A stretch of DNA of 64,000 bases from Acidimicrobiia bacterium (GTDB taxonomy: Bacteria; Actinomycetota; Acidimicrobiia; Acidimicrobiales; Bin134): NCBI GenBank assembly GCA_022822265.1, contig JAJECA010000024.1, forward strand, positions 1 through 64,000, given 5' to 3'. The notes below the pieces were generated by a model. The model was not told where the DNA came from. It made no database searches and saw only the letters and a list, made by a program, of their open reading frames with translations. Each line of letters begins with the position of its first letter. Positions within the stretch are counted from its first letter, which is position 1. The translations under genes and the position numbers were made by a program. Shown here one piece after another: positions 17,344 through 25,862 of the stretch.

Positions 17344-19227
17344 ATGCCGGAAATCGCCGCGGTTCAGGAGGCTCTGGAGGCGGCAGTCTCGGCATTGGAC
17401 GGCGGGGGCGAGCGTCGCCCGGGCCAGCGAGCCATGTGCGAGGCGGTGGCCGCAGCAATGGAATCAGGGCGGCACCTGGTGGTGGCCGCCGGCACCGGAA
17501 CCGGCAAGTCGCTGGCTTATCTGGTGCCCCTGGCACTGGGTGAAGGCCCCTCGGTTGTGGCCACTGCGACGAAGACCCTTCAAGACCAGTTGGTGGACAA
17601 AGACCTTCCCCAACTAGCCGAGGCGTTGGGAAGGCCGGTGCGCTTCGCCGTGCTCAAGGGACGGTCCAATTATCTGTGCATCCAGCGGTTGGAGGAGCAC
17701 CTCGCCGACGATCAGATAAGCCTGGACATCGCCGATGGCCCTAGGGCGGAGATCAACCGGCTGGCGGCGTGGTCTGGGACTTCCGACACCGGTGATCGGG
17801 CCGAGTTGGACTTCGAGCCCTCCCCAGCGGCCTGGGACGCGCTGAGCGTGTCGGGTCGGGAGTGTCCGGGAGCGCAGCGCTGCCCATCGGGACCGGTCTG
17901 CTTCGCGGAGAAAGCCCGCCACCGGGCCGATGCCGCCGACATCGTGGTGGTGAACACCCACCTCTACTGCCTGCAACTGTTCAGCGACATCCCGCTATTG
18001 CCCGAGCACAACACGGTGATCATCGATGAAGCCCACGGCTTGGAGGACATCGTGTCCGACACCGCGGGGCTGTCACTGACCGGGGGGCGGTTCGACGAAC
18101 TGGCCCGCAGCGTCCGGGCGGTGGTGGCCGAGTCGGCGGCGGCAGGCGATCTGGAGGACGCTGGCGGGCTCCTGCGGGAGGCCCTGTTGCCTTTCCGGGA
18201 CAAGCCGTTGCCGGTTCCCTTGCCCGACGAACTCCAACGCACGGCCGTGGTGGCCCGGGGCCGGGTGGAGCAAGCGCTTGTCGAGTTGCGGGGAATACCT
18301 GACGATGCCCCCGGCGACGTCGGCCCCCGCAAGCTGCGAGCCATGCTGTTGGCCGGTGCCCTGGCCGAAGACCTGGCCCGGGCGGTAGTGGCCACACCCG
18401 CTGAGGTGGCCTGGGTGTCGGGCACCGAGACCGCGCCCGCATGGCGGATCGCCCCCATCCAACTGGGAGAGCTGTTGACTGAGCACCTGTGGGATCACAC
18501 CACCGCGGTATTGACCAGCGCCACCATCCCCATGAACCTGGGCGAGGTGCTGGGGCTTCATCCCGATGAGCACGATGCCATCGATGTTGGCAGTCCGTTC
18601 GACTACGAGACCAACGGGCTGCTCTATTGCGCCAAGCACCTCCCCGATCCCCGCAATCCCGACTACGAGCCAGCCGCCCACGAGGAGCTGGCGGCCCTGA
18701 TCGAGGCCGCCGGGGGCCGAACCCTGGCCTTGTTCACCAGCTACCGAGCCATGGACCGGGCCGCCGAAGTGCTGCAAAGGAAGCTCGACTTCGAGGTCTA
18801 CACCCAACGCGACCTGCCCAAACCCGAGCTGCTGCGGCGCTTCGCCGCCGAGACCGAGAGCTGCCTGTTCGCCACTATGAGCTTTTGGCAGGGGGTGGAC
18901 GTACCGGGAGAGTCGCTGTCGCTGGTAGTGATCGACCGCCTGCCGTTTCCCCGGCCCGACGATCCCCTACTGGAGGCTCGGCGGGAGCGCTATGGAAATG
19001 AGGCCTTCCGCCTGGTGGACCTGCCCCGGGCCGCCACCCGGCTGGCCCAGGGCGCCGGGCGGCTCATCCGACGGGGTGACGACCGGGGCGTGGTGGCGGT
19101 GCTCGACTCCCGGATGGCCCGGGCCGGCTATCGCTGGGAGTTGGTGCGTGCCCTGCCCCAATTCCCCCGCACCGCCGAGCGGGACCGGGCCGTAACCCTG
19201 CTGCGGTCGATTCGCGACGGGGTCTGA
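17344..19227 (+). CDS. DinG/XPD-family ATP-dependent helicase
   Basis: Superfamily 2 5'-3' DNA helicase of the Fe-S (XPD/DinG) group, about 627 aa. Walker A is AAGTGTGKS (near residue 50) and the DEAH box is IIDEAHGLED. Four cysteines that should hold the 4Fe-4S cluster are present: about C113, C175, C181 and C187 (NYLCIQR, ECPGAQRCPSGPVC). Motif VI reads QGAGRLIRRGDDRGVV. The start could be GTG 17341 or ATG 17344. It is divergent from uppS and convergent with era. It probably acts on R-loops or damaged forks, by analogy to DinG. Confidence 0.9.
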   Translation: MPEIAAVQEALEAAVSALDGGGERRPGQRAMCEAVAAAMESGRHLVVAAGTGTGKSLAYLVPLALGEGPSVVATATKTLQDQLVDKDLPQLAEALGRPVRFAVLKGRSNYLCIQRLEEHLADDQISLDIADGPRAEINRLAAWSGTSDTGDRAELDFEPSPAAWDALSVSGRECPGAQRCPSGPVCFAEKARHRADAADIVVVNTHLYCLQLFSDIPLLPEHNTVIIDEAHGLEDIVSDTAGLSLTGGRFDELARSVRAVVAESAAAGDLEDAGGLLREALLPFRDKPLPVPLPDELQRTAVVARGRVEQALVELRGIPDDAPGDVGPRKLRAMLLAGALAEDLARAVVATPAEVAWVSGTETAPAWRIAPIQLGELLTEHLWDHTTAVLTSATIPMNLGEVLGLHPDEHDAIDVGSPFDYETNGLLYCAKHLPDPRNPDYEPAAHEELAALIEAAGGRTLALFTSYRAMDRAAEVLQRKLDFEVYTQRDLPKPELLRRFAAETESCLFATMSFWQGVDVPGESLSLVVIDRLPFPRPDDPLLEARRERYGNEAFRLVDLPRAATRLAQGAGRLIRRGDDRGVVAVLDSRMARAGYRWELVRALPQFPRTAERDRAVTLLRSIRDGV

Positions 19228-19242
19228 CCTAAAAGCCAGGGT

Positions 19243-20163
19243 CTAGAAATCGGGGCCAGCCATGGAGCCCGGCCCATAGCCGAAGCGGTCGAGCATCTCG
19301 GGGCGGCGCTGCCAGTTCTTCTCCACCCCCACGCGCAGCTCCAAGAACACGCCCTTGGGAAGCTGGGCCCGGGCCGCGGTGCCCACCTGCTTGAGCACCG
19401 TGCCCTTCTTGCCGATCACCATGGGCTTTTGCGATTCCCGCTCCACCAGTATCTCCACCTTGATGCGGGGCCACTCCCATTCGGTCACCGCCACGGTGAT
19501 GGAGTGGGGCAGCTCCTCTCGGGTCACGGCCAGCAGCTGCTCGCGCACCAACTCGGCCACCCAGCGGGCTTCGGGCATGTCGCGCACCATGTCGGCGGGG
19601 TACAGCGGGGGGCCGGGGGGCATGAGCTCGCACAACCTTTCCACCAGGGCGTCAACCCCCTTGCCGGTGCGGGCCGAAGTAGGGAAATACTCGGCGAACC
19701 CCAGTTCGCCGGCCGCGGCCAGCTGGGCCACCACCTTCGATCGGGAGGCGGCGTCGGTCTTGGTCACCACCACGATGGATTCGGGGCCCAGCCGCTCGGC
19801 GATGAACCGGTCGCCCCGGCCCAGCGGCCGAGTGGCGTCGATGCACAAACACACCACGTCCACATCGTCGGCGGCGTCGGCCGCAGTGGCATTCAGCCGC
19901 TCCCCCAAAGCCGTTTTCGGCTTGTGGATGCCCGGTGTATCTACGAACACCACCTGCACCTCGTCTCGGTGCAGCACGCCGCGCACCGCATGCCGGGTGG
20001 TTTGGGCCTTGTCGGACACGATGGCCACTTTGGTGCCCACGATGGCATTGATCAGAGTGGACTTGCCCGAATTGGGCCGCCCCAACAGCGTCACGAACCC
20101 CGACCGGAAACCCTCCCACGGATTCTGGCCACCGGGGCCACCGACTGAGTCACCCGTCGGCAT
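19243..20163 (-). CDS. era: GTPase Era
   Basis: Ribosome assembly GTPase that binds 16S rRNA. The protein is 306 aa from ATG 20163. G1 is GRPNSGKST (about 28-36), G3 is DTPGIHKPK, G4 is TKTD, and a KH RNA-binding domain is at the C-terminus (EILVERESQKPMVIGKKG). The frame runs to 20244, the start of the divergent smpB, so the shorter start is chosen. In many actinobacteria era follows phoH-ybeY-corC. Here about 6 kb separates it from corC. Confidence 0.93.
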   Translation of the reverse strand: MPTGDSVGGPGGQNPWEGFRSGFVTLLGRPNSGKSTLINAIVGTKVAIVSDKAQTTRHAVRGVLHRDEVQVVFVDTPGIHKPKTALGERLNATAADAADDVDVVCLCIDATRPLGRGDRFIAERLGPESIVVVTKTDAASRSKVVAQLAAAGELGFAEYFPTSARTGKGVDALVERLCELMPPGPPLYPADMVRDMPEARWVAELVREQLLAVTREELPHSITVAVTEWEWPRIKVEILVERESQKPMVIGKKGTVLKQVGTAARAQLPKGVFLELRVGVEKNWQRRPEMLDRFGYGPGSMAGPDF

Positions 20164-20243
20164 GTCTCCCTGCTCGGCCACGCCGAACAGGCTACCGCTC
20201 AAATGCCGCCGCCTTGTCCCTGCCGCCCGGGTACCGTGAGCCA

Positions 20244-20759
20244 ATGGCCGGGCCGAAGCCGGGGACGAATAGCGAGCAAGAGCGCACCAAGGTGGTGGCC
20301 ACCAATCGCCGCGCCCGGCGGGACTACGAGATCCTCGACGAGTACGAGGCCGGCCTGGTGCTGGTGGGCTCGGAGGTGAAGTCGCTGCGGGAGTCCAACG
20401 TGACGCTCACCGAGTCATACGCCCGGATGGCCGACGGCGAGCTGTGGCTTCAGTCGCTGCATATCGCCCCATACTCCCATTCCGCAGGGGAGTCAGGCCA
20501 CGACCCTGATCGCCCCAAGAAGCTGTTGCTGCACCGGGTCGAACTGAACCGCATCAAGGCCCGCCTGGAACAAGACCGCCTCACGGTTGTTCCATTGTCC
20601 CTCTACTTCAAACAGGGTCGGGCCAAGGTGCAGATCGGTCTGGCCCGGGGCCGCCGTCGAGCCGACAAGCGACAAGCCATCGCCGAACAAGACGCCCGTC
20701 GCGAAGCCCGCAACGAGATGGGCCGAGCCGCCAAATCTGGGGGAATGCTGTCAGATTGA
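20244..20759 (+). CDS. smpB: SsrA-binding protein
   Basis: Binds tmRNA and delivers it to stalled ribosomes. The protein is 171 aa. It has the typical NRRARRDYEILDEYEAGLVL, GSEVKSLRESNVTL and the basic C-terminal tail RADKRQAIAEQDARREARNE given here as motif names. The start ATG at 20244 is preferred over an upstream GTG at 20214. The gene sits directly upstream of ssrA, the usual partner arrangement. The C-terminus has a few extra residues (KSGGMLSD). Confidence 0.95.
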   Translation: MAGPKPGTNSEQERTKVVATNRRARRDYEILDEYEAGLVLVGSEVKSLRESNVTLTESYARMADGELWLQSLHIAPYSHSAGESGHDPDRPKKLLLHRVELNRIKARLEQDRLTVVPLSLYFKQGRAKVQIGLARGRRRADKRQAIAEQDARREARNEMGRAAKSGGMLSD

Positions 20760-20798
20760 GCCGGTATCATGGCGGGGCACCTTGACAATCGTGCACAC

Positions 20799-21184
20799 GG
20801 GGCTGATCGGTTTCGACGTTGGGACCGGGGGCTGCGCTGTGCGACCCGAGTTGCTCAGACTCGCAAAACGGGGCAACCAACTAAGCGGCAATGACCGTGA
20901 ACTTCTCGCAGCCTGATCTTTCTGGCCTAGAGAAGCACCGCGACCGGTAACGGCACGCGGGGCCGGTCCATCGCAGCCCGGCAACAGAAGCGGTGGAGAC
21001 AGTAGGGACAGACCACTGACGGCGGGAAAGACCGTTGGCTCCGGGGAACAGACCCGGTGGCGGATCCCTTAGCGGGGGTCACCCGACCCGGCGACGCGGC
21101 TGCCATCGACGCCGCACACCGGGAATGGTCGTATCACAGTCAGATCTCGCCCAGCGGACGGGGGTTCGATTCCCCCCAGCTCCA
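20799..21184 (+). ncRNA. ssrA: Transfer-messenger RNA (tmRNA)
   Basis: Rescues stalled ribosomes. The 5' end GGGGCTG (20799-20805) pairs with CAGCTCC (21177-21183), with discriminator A at 21184; CCA is not encoded. The tRNA-like part has GGTTTCGACGTTGGGACC at the 5' side and GGGGGTTCGATTCCCCC at the 3' side. The best tag reading frame starts at GCA 20863 and ends at TGA 20914-20916, giving AKRGNQLSGNDRELLAA. The tail is LLAA rather than the common ALAA. Length about 386 nt. It lies 39 bases after smpB. Confidence 0.95.
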
Positions 21185-21227
21185 CTTCGGCCAGATCAAT
21201 TGAATAACACTTGTGGCCCGTAAGTGG
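21182..21227. repeat. Imperfect inverted repeat at tmRNA 3' end
   Basis: Arms ccactt (21182-21187) with aagtgg (21222-21227) and ggcca (21189-21193) with tggcc (21214-21218). It overlaps the last bases of ssrA and may form a terminator or processing hairpin. There is no T run after it. Confidence 0.35.
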
Positions 21228-21487
21228 ATTCAATCAGTTGACAATACCAATATTCACTTTATCTTCATCATTAGCATATTCAATAATTTGCCTTACATTG
21301 GCAAGAGGCTTCGCCTGTGTGGATTAGTTACGGGACGGCTGATTAGTCGATCACGATGCCCGTTTGTTGGTTTCCTAGGTCAATTATCTGCGACGCTGTT
21401 AGCGCATTCAATACCGAATTGTCGTGACACTTTCTCAACTTCTGTTAGGGTGAGCACTCAAATGAACTCTCATCCATACAAAAAACC
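21185..21487. other. Low-GC gene-free stretch with promoter-like elements
   Basis: About 300 bases without a credible gene, clearly richer in A and T than the rest of the window. A TTGACA at 21238-21243 followed after 16 bases by TATCTT is a possible promoter reading toward the first MarR gene, with a long leader. The small open frame inside it (21213-21491) has no recognisable features and is not called. Confidence 0.4.
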
Positions 21488-21985
21488 ATGACCTCCACAA
21501 CTAGTCTTCAATATTCAGCCAATTCTGAGAGCCCTGACGAAGGCGAGTTGTCAACCGCCCTTGGCAATTGCGTTTCGATGCTGGCAGAAGCAGCTTCTTT
21601 CGCAGAGACTCTTGAGATTGAACGTGCCAATCTCGACTCAAATGAGTATGCGGTGATGGCACTCTTCACCCAGCGAAGCGAGTGGACCGCAACTCAGCTA
21701 GTCGAGGAACTGTCACTTGATCCATCACACATAAGCCGCCTGGTAGCAAACCTGGTTGATCGGCGCCTGTTGCGCCGACGGCGGTCGAGAACCGACCGGC
21801 GCGTGGTCCATCTCGCTTTGACCGATCACGGAAGCGACATGATCGCCGAGGCGAGCAACAGGATCTTCACCTACCAGCACAGACTCCTAGAAGAGGTGGG
21901 CAGCAAGGAGCTGGGCAGCTTCTTCTCCACCGCCCACAAGGTGTTCCAGAAATACACCGAGATCAAGGCCGCCTCCCACCAATAG
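21488..21985 (+). CDS. MarR-family transcriptional regulator 1
   Basis: The protein is 165 aa with a MarR fold: helical N-terminus, then winged HTH at about residues 55-115 (WTATQLVEELSLDPSHISRLVANL, wing LRRRRSRTDRRVVHLALTDHG, given as motif names) and a dimerisation helix at the C-terminus. Two further MarR proteins of the same subtype flank a hybrid kinase in this block. They share the HISRLVANLVD and RRRRSR-DRRVV elements. Ligand and targets are unknown. The ATG at 21488 follows an A-rich stretch; no strong Shine-Dalgarno is seen. The gene is clearly less GC-rich than its surroundings. Confidence 0.85.
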   Translation: MTSTTSLQYSANSESPDEGELSTALGNCVSMLAEAASFAETLEIERANLDSNEYAVMALFTQRSEWTATQLVEELSLDPSHISRLVANLVDRRLLRRRRSRTDRRVVHLALTDHGSDMIAEASNRIFTYQHRLLEEVGSKELGSFFSTAHKVFQKYTEIKAASHQ

Positions 21986-22083
21986 GCCGCTCGGCACCAG
22001 TCGGCCATTCGAGTGCGGCCGACTGGGTCCGCTTCGGAATCGTAACCTTGCCCGAACACCACGCTAGTTGATCCCAACTAACA

Positions 22084-22123
22084 CAATGTGATAAAAACAT
22101 TGCTCGAAAATAACATTGTCGAG
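22084..22123. promoter_or_regulatory. Repeated ACATTG operator-like site before MarR 2
   Basis: CAATGT (22084-22089), seven bases, ACATTG (22097-22102) form an inverted repeat. A second ACATTG follows at 22113-22118. CTCGA (22103-22107) and TCGAG (22119-22123) form another pair. This cluster ends eight bases before the ATG of the second MarR gene, in an AT-rich stretch, as expected for an autoregulatory MarR operator. No experiment supports it. Confidence 0.5.
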
Positions 22124-22131
22124 TAAATGTC

Positions 22132-22626
22132 ATGACCCAAGACCCGAAAAGCCAGCACCGGGGCCAAGCTGAGCTGTCCATGCTGGGCGATCTGTCAGCC
22201 GCTTTTGGCGACTGCGTCTCGTCTATGGCGAAGGTGATATCTGTAGCGGTCGATCTCGAGATTGAGCGGGCCGGCCTCAATTCAAAGGAATTCGCTGTGA
22301 TGCAGCTGTTCTGCCAGCAACCCGAGCGGACCGCCACCGAGCTTGTCGAAAAGACGTCTATCGACCCTGCGCACATGAGCCGCCTCGTCGCCAATTTGGT
22401 GGATCAGCGCCTGTTGCGCCGGCGACGGTCGAGATCTGACCGGCGGGTTGTCAATCTCGTGTTGACCGACGCCGGAAGCAAGATGATCGCCGAGGCACAC
22501 ACCAGGATCATCTCGTACCAAACTGCCCTCTTGGAAGATGTGAGCGACCAAGAGCTGAGCGGGTTTCTTGCCACTTCCCGCAAGGTCATCCAGAACTACG
22601 CCAACCTGGCGCCCACTCAATCCTGA
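22132..22626 (+). CDS. MarR-family transcriptional regulator 2
   Basis: The protein is 164 aa and clearly a paralogue of the preceding regulator: LEIERAGLNSKEFAVMQLF, TATELVEKTSIDPAHMSRLV, and wing RRRRSRSDRRVVNLVLTDAG (motifs named only). It is in the same orientation as regulator 1, 146 bases downstream. An inverted-repeat cluster sits right at its start, suggesting self-control. Its 3' end overlaps the 3' end of the hybrid kinase gene by 10 bases tail to tail, so the two transcripts would be antisense at their ends. Confidence 0.87.
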   Translation: MTQDPKSQHRGQAELSMLGDLSAAFGDCVSSMAKVISVAVDLEIERAGLNSKEFAVMQLFCQQPERTATELVEKTSIDPAHMSRLVANLVDQRLLRRRRSRSDRRVVNLVLTDAGSKMIAEAHTRIISYQTALLEDVSDQELSGFLATSRKVIQNYANLAPTQS

Positions 22627-25013
22627 GGCTCCGGCCTTGGCATGCGGTAGCCGACGCGGGGAACAGTGATTATGTAGCGGGGGCTTTTGGCCAGGTCGCC
22701 GAGCTTGTGCCTTAGGTTCTTGACCATCGTGCGCATGGGGCGGAAGTCTCCAGCGCTGTTCGGCCCCCAGATTTTCTTCTGCAATTGATCGTGGGTCAGT
22801 GCCACACCCGGGTTGGCTGACAGCTCCACGAGTAGGCGATATTCGGTGGGGGTTAGATCGACGATGCGACCGGCCACCGACACCGAACGCTGGGCGTAAT
22901 CGATGGCCAGTTCGTCGAAGAGGTAGGACGCCGGCGTGCCCGATCTCTTGCGCAGGGCGGCCTTGACCCGTGCGGCCAGCTCGGTGGTGGAGAATGGCTT
23001 CACGATGTAGTCGACAGCGCCCATCTCAAAGGCCTTGGCAATGAGATCCTCCTGGTCGAAGGCCGACAGCAGGATCACCGGCATGCCGCCGGTCATCTGG
23101 ATGTCTCGCATCAGCTCCATGCCGTCTGTGCCTGGAATCATCATGTCGAGCAACACCAACTGGGGATTGGCCTCCTCTATCAGGTCGGCCACCTGCTGGG
23201 GATCCCCGGTCACCACTGGGTCGCAGCCCTCGCCCTGGAGCGCGTCCCGAATGAACTTGAGCGTCCTAGGGTCGTCATCAACAGCCAGGACACGCGGCTG
23301 GTCGCTTCCGCTGGATCGCGGGGCGCGAGCCCCGCTTCGAACGCCTCCGGCGATCGCCCTGTCAGTGCCCTCTTCGGCGGTTGGAATGGTGAACGTGAAT
23401 CGGCTGCCCAAACCCGGCCCGTCGCTCTCGGCCCAAATCCTGCCCCCGTGGGCTTCCACAATCCCCTTGCAGATGGCCAGACCCAGATCGAGGTCGCGAC
23501 TTTGATTGCTTCCCGGCGGCCGGGAGTACTTGCTGAACAGGTGAGGAATCCACTCGGCGGCAACGCCTCGGCCATCGTCGGAGACGGAGAAGGCAACGTG
23601 GACATCGTCGGCAACGGCGTCGATTCGTATGGTCGACGTCTCATGGGAGCTGCGAGACGCATTGGTCAGGAGATTGCCGAAAACCTGGACTAGGCGACGG
23701 CGGTCCGCAAAGACCAGGGGCAACTCCGGGACAAGGTTGATTCGAACATTGTCTCGACCACCGGCGCTGATGAAGGTATTGCGAGCCTCGTCAACAACCC
23801 GAGGCACCTCCAATGGCTCTGGATCCACCGACAGCGTGCCCGTGTCGATCCTCACAACGTCGATCAGATTGCCGACCAGATCCCGCATGTAGTCGGCCTG
23901 CTCGCTGATGATCCGGTGATACTGGGACACCTCAGCGGGGTCCAACGAAGACTCCGTCTCCAACAGCGTGGCCACCGAGCCCTTGACGCTGGCCAGCGGC
24001 TTTCGAAGCTCATGACCCACGATTCCCAGGAATTCGGCGCGCAGCCGCTCCAGCTCCGACTGTTGCGTCATGTCCTGAAAGGTGGCCATGACCGACTCAA
24101 GCTTCCCGTCGTGCGAGCGGACGGGGGTGGCGTTGACCAAAAGGACGATGTTCTGCCCTCCGGGAATCTCGATGACGATCTCCTCGTCCCGCACCGTCTC
24201 CCCCAGGCTCAGCGCCTCGACGATAGAGGTACCCTCCGGCGATATCTTTCGGCCATCAGCCCGGCTGAAAACCAAGGCGCTGAGGAGATCCTCCAAGGAG
24301 CCCTCGGGAAGACGCCTCTCGCGGACGATCCTGCGAGCTTCCCGGCTGACCGACCGGGTTGCCCCGGTTTCAGCATCGAACACCACCAGCCCTAATGGCG
24401 CTGTGTTCACCAACGTCTCCAGGTCCACCCTGGCCTGAAGCTCCTGTTGGTATCGACGGGCATTGGAGATGACATGGGCGGCCTGCGAGGCAAACATGAC
24501 CAACGTCTCCTCGTCGTCGGAGGTAAACCCTTCCTCTGCCTCCGTGGCCAGCAGTTCATTTTCCTTCTCGGCCAAAAAGATCCCGCCAACCCGCTCACCC
24601 TGGTAGCGGATCGGTGCGCCCAAAAAGGAGACTCCCGAATCCCGTGGCACCGGAAAGCGCACCTCGGGAAGACCCAGCTCTTGCAAGTGACCGGGCAGGT
24701 CCCGTACCCGAAGCGGATTCTCAATCCCAAACACCGCATCCAACACCTCCCACTTCTCCGGAAGGCCCCACAAATCTTCATTCTGCTCGGACGTGAAGCC
24801 AGAAGAGAGAAAATCCACCACCTCTGCCTGGACATCGACCAGCACCATCACCCCGAATTGGGCCCCAATCAGCTGTCGGGCGCTGTCCAACACCCCCTGC
24901 AATACCTCGTCGAACTCCAAACTCTCATTGATCCGCAAGCTCGCTTCGCTCAACTTGGACAATCGCTCCCGAAGACGCCCGACCTCCGAGGTCAACTCGC
25001 CAACCTGGCTCAC
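22617..25013 (-). CDS. Soluble one-protein signalling system: GAF-PAS-histidine kinase-receiver-OmpR winged helix
   Basis: The protein is 798 aa with no membrane segment. The order is: short coiled coil (1-25), GAF (about 25-190), PAS (about 200-315), HisKA with GHELRKPL (H334), HATPase with NLLTNASR (447-451), DDGRGV and LGLAI, receiver (about 573-690) with acidic triad start AVDDD, phospho-acceptor D623 in LLDMMIPG, S650 and K672, then an OmpR/PhoB-type winged helix (about 697-795; LTPTEYRLLVEL, VPRVGYRMP). Kinase, receiver and DNA-binding output are thus on one chain. Start GTG 25013 has GGAGGG upstream. Targets are unknown; the flanking MarR genes are candidates. Confidence 0.93.
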   Translation of the reverse strand: MSQVGELTSEVGRLRERLSKLSEASLRINESLEFDEVLQGVLDSARQLIGAQFGVMVLVDVQAEVVDFLSSGFTSEQNEDLWGLPEKWEVLDAVFGIENPLRVRDLPGHLQELGLPEVRFPVPRDSGVSFLGAPIRYQGERVGGIFLAEKENELLATEAEEGFTSDDEETLVMFASQAAHVISNARRYQQELQARVDLETLVNTAPLGLVVFDAETGATRSVSREARRIVRERRLPEGSLEDLLSALVFSRADGRKISPEGTSIVEALSLGETVRDEEIVIEIPGGQNIVLLVNATPVRSHDGKLESVMATFQDMTQQSELERLRAEFLGIVGHELRKPLASVKGSVATLLETESSLDPAEVSQYHRIISEQADYMRDLVGNLIDVVRIDTGTLSVDPEPLEVPRVVDEARNTFISAGGRDNVRINLVPELPLVFADRRRLVQVFGNLLTNASRSSHETSTIRIDAVADDVHVAFSVSDDGRGVAAEWIPHLFSKYSRPPGSNQSRDLDLGLAICKGIVEAHGGRIWAESDGPGLGSRFTFTIPTAEEGTDRAIAGGVRSGARAPRSSGSDQPRVLAVDDDPRTLKFIRDALQGEGCDPVVTGDPQQVADLIEEANPQLVLLDMMIPGTDGMELMRDIQMTGGMPVILLSAFDQEDLIAKAFEMGAVDYIVKPFSTTELAARVKAALRKRSGTPASYLFDELAIDYAQRSVSVAGRIVDLTPTEYRLLVELSANPGVALTHDQLQKKIWGPNSAGDFRPMRTMVKNLRHKLGDLAKSPRYIITVPRVGYRMPRPEPQD

Positions 25014-25068
25014 CGGCCTGCCCTCCGGCCAAGCCTGTTCCAGTTGCTCACATGGGATGCGCCATTGG

Positions 25069-25107
25069 AACCGCTAATCATCATAACTATGTCATAACCT
25101 AGCGGTT
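25069..25107. promoter_or_regulatory. Inverted repeat upstream of the hybrid kinase gene
   Basis: Perfect arms aaccgcta (25069-25076) and tagcggtt (25100-25107) flank 23 AT-rich bases that contain two ttatga units on the minus strand. It lies about 55 bases before the kinase GTG, between it and MarR 3. It could be an operator or a terminator for MarR 3; there is no T run. Confidence 0.42.
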
Positions 25108-25153
25108 TCGCCCTCGCCTCGCCGGAGGACAGCCTGGTACCGAAAAAAATCTA

Positions 25154-25633
25154 CTAATCGGCCGATTCGACGAGACTCTTGATGTTCTTCTCGATCTTGT
25201 CGGTCGTCGAGCGGAAGCCAGCCAGCTCTCTGCTGCCCACGCCACGAAGGAGCGCCGCCTCGTGAGCTTCCATCTGCTCGGAGATCTCTTCGGCCAACTG
25301 CGCCCCTAGGTCGGTGAGGGTCAGGTGAACCACACGGCGGTCGGAACGGGCCCGCCGTCGGCGCAGCAGGCGGTTGTCAACCATCTTGGCTACGAGCCTG
25401 CTCATGCGAGATGGATCGACATCAAGGTGATCCAAAAGCTGTGTTGCGCTCCATTCTTCCTGCTTTGCGAAGAGTTGCAACACAGCAAACTCATTCGCAT
25501 GGAGGTTGTGGCGCTTGACCTCCCGCCTAATGCACAATGCAATTGCGCCGTTCAGGGACGCCGCGCTTTCTTGCAGTGTCATGGGCTGGTCGTCCTGTTC
25601 CGATTGAGAGGATTGTTCAGACACTTGCTGCAC
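25154..25633 (-). CDS. MarR-family transcriptional regulator 3
   Basis: The protein is 159 aa from GTG 25633. It is the third member of the local MarR set (HANEFAVLQLF, ATQLLDHLDVDPSRMSRLVAKMVD, and wing RRRRARSDRRVV). The N-terminus is Gln/Ser/Asp-rich. It is upstream of the hybrid kinase on the same strand, 140 bases away. It is somewhat more diverged from regulators 1 and 2 than they are from each other. Ligand unknown. Confidence 0.86.
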   Translation of the reverse strand: MQQVSEQSSQSEQDDQPMTLQESAASLNGAIALCIRREVKRHNLHANEFAVLQLFAKQEEWSATQLLDHLDVDPSRMSRLVAKMVDNRLLRRRRARSDRRVVHLTLTDLGAQLAEEISEQMEAHEAALLRGVGSRELAGFRSTTDKIEKNIKSLVESAD

Positions 25634-25862
25634 CTTGCTTGATGTTGTGGGCTGGTCGCTGCGAAGCGATCCACTAAGTGGCTCACTTCGTTAGAACAGA
25701 ATACAAAATCAAACGCGCAACATTCAGGTTTAGTAGACAACTGCCAATCCAATAATAGCTGATCGTCCCTATGAATTGACTAGACCGTTGGCTAAATCAA
25801 CCGTAAACATCATGACTAAATCACATAATGATCACAGTTCTATTGCCTTGTATTACAGTGCT
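25634..25862. other. AT-rich intergenic region upstream of MarR 3
   Basis: About 230 bases without a gene, low in GC, containing the short palindrome ccactaagtgg at 25671-25681 about 40 bases upstream of the MarR 3 start. It probably holds the MarR 3 promoter. No recombinase site or tRNA-end copy was found. Confidence 0.35.
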
